From CANNBR01 sp964592275 (GTDB lineage Bacteria > Babelota > Babeliae > Babelales > CAIQNR01): a stretch of 12,596 nt of DNA. The position numbers and the translations under genes were made by a program. Below, in pieces: positions 6,308 through 12,596 of this stretch. The stretch lies in the NCBI GenBank assembly GCA_964592275.1, contig CAZQDJ010000029.1, positions 1 to 12,596 of the forward strand, given 5' to 3'. The first letter of the stretch is position 1. Every line of letters starts with the position of its first letter. The notes below the pieces were generated by a model that saw nothing but the letters and a program-made list of their open reading frames with translations, had not been told where the DNA came from and ran no database searches.

Positions 6308-7273
6308 ATGCAGAAAAAAGTAGTGCTTATGGCTTTGATGGCGGCAGTTGTTTTAAGTTTTGTGATCGCGCAGCAAATGAAAAAGCCGACTACAACGGCA
6401 AAGTACACGATTGGCATTTTACAAACAGCTTCGCATCCAGCTCTTGATGCAGTTTTCGAAGGGTTTGTCGAAGAGTTGAAAAATCGATTAGGATCTGAGG
6501 TTGGTTTTGTTGTTAAAAATATTCAAGGTTCTATTTTTCAGGCTCATGCGGTTGCTCAGCAATTTCATGCAAACAGACAGATGCAACTGATTTTTGCTAT
6601 CGCGACTCCTGCAGTACAGGCGGTAAGCGCGGTTGAAAAGCAAAAATCGATTGTTATTGCAGCGGTAACTGATCCGAATGCGTTAGAGGTTGTTTATCCG
6701 ACAACGAATGTGTGTGGGGTAACTGATGCCATTAATGTAGCTGCTGAAATTGACATGATGGTTCAGTTAGTTCCATCGGTAAAAACTATTGGCCTTATGT
6801 ATGCCTCAGGTGAAACAAATTCTCTTGTGATGGTAAAAAAAATGCGACAAGAATTAGAAGCGCGTGGATTGCTAGTGACTGATTTTGCGATAAGTAATGA
6901 ATCTGATGTACAAGTAGTGATGGAATTAGCTTGTAGAAGAGTTGATGTTATTCTCGCTCCTACCGATAATATGATTGCATCAACTATTTCACTTACTTCT
7001 GCAGTAGCGCTCAAGTATAAAAAGCCATTTATTGTCAGTGATAATATGCTGGTCAAGTTTGGTCCGCTTGCTGCTCGTGGCGTTGATTACAGAGCGAGTG
7101 GAAAACAGGCTGCGTTGGTTGCGTATCAAGTTCTTGTAGAAGGTAAAAAAACCTATGAATTACCGATTGAACAAGCAAATGGTAAAGAAATTTTTGTAAA
7201 TCAAACAACGCTTGATGTTCTTGGGTTACTGCTTCCTGCGACATTGCGTGATGACGTGATTTTGGTTTCGTAG
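6308..7273 (+). CDS. ABC transporter periplasmic substrate-binding protein (COG2984 / ABC_sub_bind type), 321 aa
   Basis: It would capture a small solute in the periplasm and deliver it to the permease encoded next. The signal sequence is MQKK followed by a hydrophobic run to about residue 20, with likely cleavage after VIA (21). There is no lipobox cysteine, so it should be soluble. The mature part begins with the family-like YTIGILQTASHPALDAVFEG (33-52) and shows the two-lobe periplasmic-binding pattern: IFAIATPAVQA (95-105), VIAAVTDPNALE (116-127), GVTDAINVAAEI (137-148), TIGLMYASGETNS (160-172), VDVILAPTDN (212-221) and PFIVSDN (240-246). AAAGGA (6296-6301) lies six bases before the ATG. 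Relatives include the TrpX-type proteins of streptococcal tryptophan importers. The substrate here cannot be read from the sequence, though an aromatic amino acid is a fair guess. It is the first gene of a three-gene operon. Confidence 0.92.
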   Translation: MQKKVVLMALMAAVVLSFVIAQQMKKPTTTAKYTIGILQTASHPALDAVFEGFVEELKNRLGSEVGFVVKNIQGSIFQAHAVAQQFHANRQMQLIFAIATPAVQAVSAVEKQKSIVIAAVTDPNALEVVYPTTNVCGVTDAINVAAEIDMMVQLVPSVKTIGLMYASGETNSLVMVKKMRQELEARGLLVTDFAISNESDVQVVMELACRRVDVILAPTDNMIASTISLTSAVALKYKKPFIVSDNMLVKFGPLAARGVDYRASGKQAALVAYQVLVEGKKTYELPIEQANGKEIFVNQTTLDVLGLLLPATLRDDVILVS

Positions 7274-7282
7274 GAGAAAATA

Positions 7283-8137
7283 ATGGTTGAATTGTTACAA
7301 GTTGCGCAGGGAATTGTTGAACGGGGCTTAATTTTTGGAATTATTGTGGCAGGAGTCTATCTTGCTTCTCGCCTTATTAATTTTGATAACTTAGCGGTAG
7401 AAGGAGCCTTCGGATTAGGGGGAGCATTAACTGCTTGTCTTATCGGTTGGAACGCGAGCCCATGGATCGGACTTGTAGGTGCTGTAGTTATTGGTGGATT
7501 ATCAGGTGTTGCTACCGGTTTACTTACAACAAAATTAAAACTTAATAATCTTATCAGTGGTATTGTAGTAACGACAGGTTTGTTTTTCATCACTTTAAAA
7601 ATAGCGGGATCGAGCATGTCATTAGGTGGGAAGCCAACAATCTTTACCGTAATGCCTTTGCTATTTGTTCCGTATAAACCTTTGATCATACTAACCATTT
7701 TATGTGCTGTTTTATTATCTTTGATTTCTTGGTTTCTAAAAACAGAAGTTGGTTTTTTATTACGCGCAGTAGGGGATACTCCTCAAATGCTTACTAACGT
7801 GGGTAAAAGTGTCGATGGTTATATTATTTTGGGGCTTGTTTTTTCTAATGCGTTAGCAGCACTCAGCGGCGCTTTGTTTGTGCAGTACGCAGGGTATTTT
7901 TCAATTTGGACAAGTGTAGGGGTATTGATCATTGGGCTTGCAGGTATGATTCTTGCCGAAACCTTGAGCACACATTTTGGCATAGCGCTTTTTGTAGGCT
8001 CGATTTTGTATCAAGCCATTATTGCTTTTACGTTTGAATTACAGCTTGACCAGGATTGGAATAAATTAATTACGGCACTTTTGATTGTGGTGCTCCTTGC
8101 TGTTAAACAGTCGTTTTATAAAAAAGAGGGTGTTTGA
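7283..8137 (+). CDS. ABC transporter permease (COG4120 / BPD_transp_2 type), 284 aa
   Basis: This is the inner-membrane channel of the importer. About eight hydrophobic segments are visible, near residues 15-35, 40-56, 60-82, 90-108, 132-150, 180-200, 210-245 (two) and 262-275. The family features are FDNLAVEGAFGLGGAL (34-49) near the N-terminus and the cytoplasmic coupling loop LRAVGDTPQM (160-169), which contacts the ATPase. The length is normal for the family. The ribosome site AGGAG (7272-7276) overlaps the stop codon of the binding-protein gene and lies six bases before this ATG, so the two are probably translationally coupled. The stop codon abuts the start of the ATPase gene with no gap. 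Confidence 0.95.
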   Translation: MVELLQVAQGIVERGLIFGIIVAGVYLASRLINFDNLAVEGAFGLGGALTACLIGWNASPWIGLVGAVVIGGLSGVATGLLTTKLKLNNLISGIVVTTGLFFITLKIAGSSMSLGGKPTIFTVMPLLFVPYKPLIILTILCAVLLSLISWFLKTEVGFLLRAVGDTPQMLTNVGKSVDGYIILGLVFSNALAALSGALFVQYAGYFSIWTSVGVLIIGLAGMILAETLSTHFGIALFVGSILYQAIIAFTFELQLDQDWNKLITALLIVVLLAVKQSFYKKEGV

Positions 8138-8887
8138 ATGTTGCAGCTTAAAAATATTAATGTTTCATTTGGAGCTAATCATATTTTACGCAATCTTTCA
8201 TGCGTGATTGAAGAGGGTGATTTTATTATTGTTGTTGGTGGAAATGGTGCGGGGAAAAGTACTTTTTTTGATACTATTGCAGGAAAAATCAAGCCGCAAA
8301 ATGGAGCTCTTTTTATCGATGGAATTGATATAACGAATTTAAATGAACAACAGCGTTCAGGTATGGTTACTCGTATTTTTCAAAATACTGCTCTTAATTC
8401 TGTAGGTATTTTTACGGTGCATCAAAATCTTGCATTGGCCCATTACAGCCGGCGTTCTGTGCGTTTTATAGATGGCATGGATGTGTTGCCTCGCAAGCAG
8501 GCAGAACAACTAGTTTGTAATGTTGGTATGGATGTCTCTATTTTGGATAAAAAAATGAACTCTTTATCGGGTGGACAGCGGCAACTGATTGCCTTTGTGA
8601 TGGCAACACAACTTATTCCTAAAATTCTTTTGCTTGATGAGCCAACGGCTGCACTTGATCCACAAGCAGCTACTATATTGTTAAAACATGCAGGGCGCTT
8701 TATAAAGTCACATTGTGTGACTACTATGATGATTACGCATGATCCGTATATTGCAATGAGTATGGGTAACAAGATTTGGGTATTGGAAAATGGCGTTATT
8801 TCACGCACGTTTTCAACGGAAGAGAAAAAGAATCTTCATCCTGATGAATTGATTGGGCACATCGATTATGCTCAACTAGTGGTTTGA
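8138..8887 (+). CDS. ABC transporter ATP-binding protein (COG1101 type), 249 aa
   Basis: This cytoplasmic ATPase drives the importer. All motifs are intact: Walker A GGNGAGKST (34-42), Q-loop Q82, signature LSGGQ (143-147), Walker B ILLLDEP (163-169) with catalytic E168, D-loop AALD (171-174) and switch H201. The length matches a single ABC domain. The ATG follows the permease TGA directly, and GAGGG (8126-8130) lies inside the permease gene seven bases ahead of it, so translation is coupled. The last 16 bases overlap the 3' end of the convergent barrel-protein gene. A hairpin TTTGAC (8883-8888) / GTCAAA (8896-8901) includes the stop codon, but no T run follows, so no clear terminator is seen. 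Confidence 0.97.
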   Translation: MLQLKNINVSFGANHILRNLSCVIEEGDFIIVVGGNGAGKSTFFDTIAGKIKPQNGALFIDGIDITNLNEQQRSGMVTRIFQNTALNSVGIFTVHQNLALAHYSRRSVRFIDGMDVLPRKQAEQLVCNVGMDVSILDKKMNSLSGGQRQLIAFVMATQLIPKILLLDEPTAALDPQAATILLKHAGRFIKSHCVTTMMITHDPYIAMSMGNKIWVLENGVISRTFSTEEKKNLHPDELIGHIDYAQLVV

Positions 8888-10551
8888 CGACGCCGGTCAA
8901 AAAATCCCCTAATATCAGAAGAATCAAAATGCCAGATAACGGTTGTGCTTACAAAATAACACTGGTTAGCCGTTATTGAAGTATTGGCAGTTGTGTGCGT
9001 AGTGGTTGACCCTAGAAGAGTAAGTAACTCTTTTTCTAAAGCAATGAACTGTTGGGTTAGTTTTTTGTAAAATTTTCCTGGAAAAAATACTCCTCCAGCA
9101 AGTGAAAATGAAAGATCATCCCCAAGATTATAGGATCCTGACCAGTTTATTTCGGTTCCTAGATAATGAGGAAGAGCGGTATTGAAAGTGCTGCCGTCTT
9201 GATTGGCAATATCAAGAAAAGGGGCAAACGGTTTAAAGTAGCTTACGAAAGTGGCTTGTGCAGCGAGAGCTGTATGGTCTTTCTCAGCGTTGTATTGAAT
9301 TGTTGATCCGACAAATGCCAAGTTGCTGTATAAAAAATCTCCTACTCCAAAATATAAATTGTTAAGCACCGGTGTTTCATACAATTGGTCGGGACCAATG
9401 AACCCTTTGTATTTTTTATTATGGTCTTTATATTTTACTCCAGGAGTAAAACGGGTTAGTAAAATTGTTTCATGAGCGTCGTTAGGGGCGTTATCTCCAG
9501 AGGCATAGGTAGCGGCTATGCCCCAGGTTAGATTTTTTTTGGTAAGGAGAAAGTCAAGATAGGCAAGAAATCCTTGATAACTTGCGTTGTAACTATCGCG
9601 ATAGCGGTTATATGCGGTATCAAAGGCAAATACTTTATCAGTAAGAGAGGGTGTTGTGATAAGGGTTCTATCTAAATGATATACTTCTTGTTGTCCTACG
9701 TTTTTTGCATATTCGAAACTTATTTTTATGTCCCCTTGTTGATAAAATCCATATACGCTTGGGGTATAAAGAGTGCTTTTAGCATCTTCGTGAAATTCAA
9801 TGGACTGTTTATCGCTTTGAAAAAAAAGGGAAGGTGAAATCTGAAAGTTATGATTGTCTAAAGGATCAAAGTTTATTCGAAAGACGGTTATTACACTTTT
9901 GCCAGGGGATTGATTCTCTGTAATGTTGATGAGGTGTTTTGTGAAAATAGAAGATGTTGCAGCTGTTAGATTATTTTGTGAAGCGGTCATTGCCACATAG
10001 GCATCTCCTGAAATTGATTTTTTGTGATTACTAAGATGTATAAGAAATCCTGGTCTAAATTGATCGATTTGCTCATAAAGATATTGCCAAGAAATAGGGA
10101 TATTAATGTCGTAAGCATCTCCTAAAACAAACCCATTACCTACTTTAAAAGGGAAGATTCCTAATTGGAAAAAATTAGAGGTATCTTCTGTTGGCGCGTA
10201 AAGAAGCGAGGCTTCTCGCATCCAGATTTGGAATTTTTTTTCCTCTTGCCACGGAACAAGCCCTGATCCTTTATTTCCAAAAATACCTTTTATACGCGCT
10301 TTTGCTAAAACTGAAGCTGTATGTTTTCTGTAAGAAGATGTTTTACTAAGCTGGATACCAAAATCGTCAATGTATTGAAAAAGAGAGTAGCCCTGGAATG
10401 ATGGCAGGTTGAGGTTGTTAAGGTCTTGACCAAAATAAAGGTGAGTGGTGAGGGTGTTGGAAAAGAAATGGGCGGTGTTTGAGGAAGTAGATGAAGAAAG
10501 TGTGGGACATTGCAGAAGAATTGCAAAACAAGAGAGAAATTTTTTACGCAT
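8872..10551 (-). CDS. Outer-membrane beta-barrel protein, second of a tandem pair, 559 aa
   Basis: It is a predicted outer-membrane barrel of unknown role, perhaps a porin or surface protein. The N-terminus MRKKFLSCFAILLQ is a signal peptide; cleavage is unclear, with A27 one option. The body is rich in Tyr, Phe, Asn and Gly, with alternating polar and hydrophobic strands separated by charged or Thr/Ser-rich loops. Marker segments shared with its neighbour are FGQDL (40-44), SLFQY (57-61), ARIKGI (85-90), GSGLVP (95-100), KVGNGFVLG (136-144), AYDINIPISWQYLYEQI (146-162), KYKD (373-376) and KGFIG (382-386). The last strand is probably VSTTVIWHF, followed by a short charged tail, so the protein does not end in the usual terminal Phe. 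The start is supported by AAAGGA at 10558-10563, which overlaps the upstream gene's last codons; the gap is three bases, implying an operon with coupled translation. The cysteine at 15 follows Gln, so this is not a lipobox. Confidence 0.85.
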   Translation of the reverse strand: MRKKFLSCFAILLQCPTLSSSTSSNTAHFFSNTLTTHLYFGQDLNNLNLPSFQGYSLFQYIDDFGIQLSKTSSYRKHTASVLAKARIKGIFGNKGSGLVPWQEEKKFQIWMREASLLYAPTEDTSNFFQLGIFPFKVGNGFVLGDAYDINIPISWQYLYEQIDQFRPGFLIHLSNHKKSISGDAYVAMTASQNNLTAATSSIFTKHLINITENQSPGKSVITVFRINFDPLDNHNFQISPSLFFQSDKQSIEFHEDAKSTLYTPSVYGFYQQGDIKISFEYAKNVGQQEVYHLDRTLITTPSLTDKVFAFDTAYNRYRDSYNASYQGFLAYLDFLLTKKNLTWGIAATYASGDNAPNDAHETILLTRFTPGVKYKDHNKKYKGFIGPDQLYETPVLNNLYFGVGDFLYSNLAFVGSTIQYNAEKDHTALAAQATFVSYFKPFAPFLDIANQDGSTFNTALPHYLGTEINWSGSYNLGDDLSFSLAGGVFFPGKFYKKLTQQFIALEKELLTLLGSTTTHTTANTSITANQCYFVSTTVIWHFDSSDIRGFFDRRRQTTS

Positions 10552-10554
10552 ATT

Positions 10555-12408
10555 TTATCCTTTACTTTTTTTACTTGGAAATATCCGATTTACTACAGTT
10601 CCTATGCCGTCAGAATCAAACATCCATATGAGGCTGAAGCTTGTAAAAAATGCTGCTTTTTTTGGAGATACTGTGGGGATTGAAGTAATTGCAGGATTGA
10701 TAGCTTTTGCTATTTCTAGTTCTGCAAAGGTGATTTGTTCTTTAAGTTCAGTATAGTTTTTACCGGGTAAAAAAATTCCTCCTAACAGAGATATTTTAAA
10801 ATTGCTTCTCAGGGAATAGGAGGCGGACCCATTGAATTCTGTACCGAGATATTGAGAAAGAGGAGTGTTGAGTGTTGTTCCTGTTTGATCGGTGATATCG
10901 AGTATTTGAGCGCTTGGCTTGAAATAACTTACCCAGGTAACTTGGCTTATAAGCATGTCGTTTTCTTTAGGGATGGTGTAAGCAACTGTTGAGCCAAGAA
11001 TAGCAAAATTAGTGTAGCGATAGTTTCCTGGGCCAAAATAAAGACCGTTAATACTTCCAGCTTCTGAGAACTGATTAGTTCCTAAAAATCCTTTATACGT
11101 TTTATCATAATCTTTGTAGCGAATATTGGGGGTAAGTCGTGTTAAAAAAAGAGTTATTGGTGATTCATTGGGGCTATTTGCTCCGGAAGCATAGGCAGCA
11201 GCAAATGCTAATCGCCACTGTTTTTTTGTCCAGATAGCATTAAAGTACAGAAGAAAACCAGCATAAGTATTGGTATAACTTTTTCTGAAGCGATCATAGG
11301 AATTTTTAAAGGTATAGGTAGTGGTTCTATCAACAGGATAGCGAAAATCGGTACCATTGCCGTAATAAGCAGCAGTTTCATTAGGAACTTCTAGTGAGGA
11401 AGAAACAAAGTCAGCAGTGACTAGAGGCGCGACAGGGTTAGCAGATTGGGGTGCGTAAAAGAGTTGTGTGTTTTTTGTTATTCCATTCAAAGTAATAATC
11501 ATGTTTCTATCTAATGCTTTTACGTATTGGTGTCCAAAATTTCTTGCTACTTCAGCGTTGATGCGTAGTCCATTGTTTTCATAAAGTAGAGCAATTCCAG
11601 GAGTGTAAAGTTTACTTATTGCATCATCGGGAGATTCAACGTATTGGTCTGTTACATGAAGACAAATATACGGAGAAATTTGAACATGATGAGGTTTAAA
11701 AGGCCCGAAATTCATTTGTAATGAAGTGACTACATTGTTTGATCCTCCCAGTAAAGATGGAGAATTGACGTTAAAAAGGGCGGCAGTTGAAAGCAATTCA
11801 GCAGTGGGGGATGTTGTAGGTGTAGAAAGAATATTTTGTACTATAAGAAAGCCAACATAAGCACTTGCTGAAATAGAATTTTTTTGATTTCCGATCTGGA
11901 GCAAGATTCCTGGTCTAAATTGATTGATTTGTTCGTAAAGATACTGCCATGAGATGGGAATATTAATATCGTAAGCATTTCCAAGCACAAAACCATTGCC
12001 TACTTTGAAGGGGAAAAAGCCGCCTTTAAGGAAGTTGTTTTTGTTTTCGGTTGGCATGTATTGCAGAAAGAGTTCTTTCATCCAAATTTCAAATTTTTTT
12101 GTTTGTTGTAAAGGAACAAGGCCCGATCCTCTTGTGCCAAGGATTCCTTTTATTCGTGCATTGGCAACAAAAGAGAAACTTTGTTTTACTTCTTTGCTTA
12201 GATTAGTGTTTAAAGACTGAACACCAAAATCATAGATATATTGAAAGAGCGAGTACGGAGTAAAAGGCTTTATATTTAAAATATCTAAATCTTGGCCAAA
12301 ATAAGTAGAGGTAGTCAATTTGCTGGAAAAAAATGGTAGCGGTGTAGGAATGGATGTGGCATAGGATGATAAAAGGATTATGAAAAAAGAGATATTTTTT
12401 TTACGCAT
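10555..12408 (-). CDS. Outer-membrane beta-barrel protein, first of a tandem pair, 617 aa
   Basis: This paralogue of the downstream gene has the same architecture and probably arose with it by tandem duplication. The signal peptide MRKKNISFFIILLSSYA has a likely cut after A17. Shared blocks are FGQDL (37-41), SLFQY (53-57), ARIKGI (84-89), GSGLVP (94-99), KVGNGFVLG (135-143), AYDINIPISWQYLYEQI (145-161), YKGF (438-441) and GIFLPGK (544-550). It is 58 residues longer, mostly from about 51 extra residues in the region 312-363, rich in Ala, Val, Pro, Ser and Asn. That is probably an enlarged extracellular loop. The final strand is about FTSFSLIWMF (588-597). The ribosome site AGGTGG (12416-12421 on this strand) stands seven bases before the ATG. 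Substrate and partner are unknown, and alginate-export or porin relationships can only be guessed. Confidence 0.85.
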   Translation of the reverse strand: MRKKNISFFIILLSSYATSIPTPLPFFSSKLTTSTYFGQDLDILNIKPFTPYSLFQYIYDFGVQSLNTNLSKEVKQSFSFVANARIKGILGTRGSGLVPLQQTKKFEIWMKELFLQYMPTENKNNFLKGGFFPFKVGNGFVLGNAYDINIPISWQYLYEQINQFRPGILLQIGNQKNSISASAYVGFLIVQNILSTPTTSPTAELLSTAALFNVNSPSLLGGSNNVVTSLQMNFGPFKPHHVQISPYICLHVTDQYVESPDDAISKLYTPGIALLYENNGLRINAEVARNFGHQYVKALDRNMIITLNGITKNTQLFYAPQSANPVAPLVTADFVSSSLEVPNETAAYYGNGTDFRYPVDRTTTYTFKNSYDRFRKSYTNTYAGFLLYFNAIWTKKQWRLAFAAAYASGANSPNESPITLFLTRLTPNIRYKDYDKTYKGFLGTNQFSEAGSINGLYFGPGNYRYTNFAILGSTVAYTIPKENDMLISQVTWVSYFKPSAQILDITDQTGTTLNTPLSQYLGTEFNGSASYSLRSNFKISLLGGIFLPGKNYTELKEQITFAELEIAKAINPAITSIPTVSPKKAAFFTSFSLIWMFDSDGIGTVVNRIFPSKKSKG

Positions 12409-12596
12409 GAGCCATCCACCTTTTTTTAATGAACTAGTTTTCTAACGTAAAAAAAAATAGATACTTTGTATATTCATTTATATGACCAGAAAACCAGGGA
12501 TGAATGGCCATTCTTAGTGCTTTCAAAAAAGCTATCTTTACTAAGAGCTTATCCGAAAATTAAATCAATCCATCTTTTAAGTTTGTTTTTTTACTG
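12409..12596 (-). promoter_or_regulatory. Leader and likely promoter region of the barrel-gene pair
   Basis: These 188 bases are AT-rich and hold no gene. On the minus strand a weak promoter candidate is TGGTTT, an 18-base spacer and TATACA (about 12468-12497). A perfect 12-base palindrome, GAATGGCCATTC (12502-12513), sits just upstream of it, where an operator or activator site could be. Neither is certain. The segment from about 12540 rightward (TAAGAGCTTATCCGAAAA) may belong to another element. Confidence 0.35.

Noticed and set aside
10495..10515. Possible lipoprotein signal in the second barrel protein (cysteine 15 in ILLQC)
   Set aside because: Glutamine precedes the cysteine, where Gly, Ala or Ser is required, and barrel proteins are not normally lipidated in this way.
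10445..10756. Open frame on the plus strand spanning the junction of the two barrel genes
   Set aside because: It is antisense to both signal-peptide and C-terminal coding regions of clear paralogues and has no recognisable domain.
1..12596. CRISPR array, phage genes, toxin-antitoxin pair or restriction system
   Set aside because: No regularly spaced direct repeats, integrase, capsid, nuclease or small paired toxin/antitoxin genes are present on either strand.

Overview
The window looks like a stretch of a small, AT-rich Gram-negative bacterial chromosome from a host-associated lineage. Two neighbouring genes encode secreted beta-barrel proteins of the outer-membrane type. One gene encodes a secreted protein with a complete eukaryote-like RING-H2 finger, and another encodes TPR-like helical repeats. 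Import of small organic solutes is handled by a compact ABC operon. This mix (eukaryote-like ubiquitin-ligase domain with an ankyrin-like tail, plus an ordinary bacterial replicase) fits intracellular symbionts of protists. Candidatus Dependentiae (TM6) is my best guess, but this is inference from gene content and not a database result.

Layout from left to right. A tRNA-Phe(GAA), cut by the window edge (1-69), is followed by a 217-residue TPR-like protein (147-800, +). It faces dnaE, the replicative DNA polymerase III alpha subunit (887-4333, -), with a stem-loop between the two stop codons. A 254-base spacer holds a hairpin and a good sigma70-type promoter for the RING-H2 gene (4588-5658, +), which ends at a strong intrinsic terminator (5748-5779). 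The 649-base gap that follows holds more than spacer. It contains a candidate small RNA or leader with its own perfect terminator (about 5802-6020), a second folded element (6024-6074), and an imperfect palindromic repeat of REP type (6165-6251). Next comes a tight three-gene ABC importer operon (6308-8887, +): periplasmic binding protein, permease and ATPase of the COG2984/COG4120/COG1101 type. It runs head-on into a two-gene unit on the minus strand (12408 to 8872) of tandem paralogous outer-membrane barrel proteins. The last 188 bases are non-coding leader for that unit.

How the parts may work together: the ABC operon brings in a solute (characterised relatives are linked to aromatic amino acids), which suits an organism dependent on a host. 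The two barrel proteins would be the outer-membrane passage or surface layer. The RING-H2 protein is the best candidate for a factor acting on the host ubiquitin system. The most interesting items are the RING-H2 protein, the unexplained structured RNA region ahead of the ABC operon, and the tandem barrels. The barrels share an almost unchanged central block while their inferred loops differ strongly.
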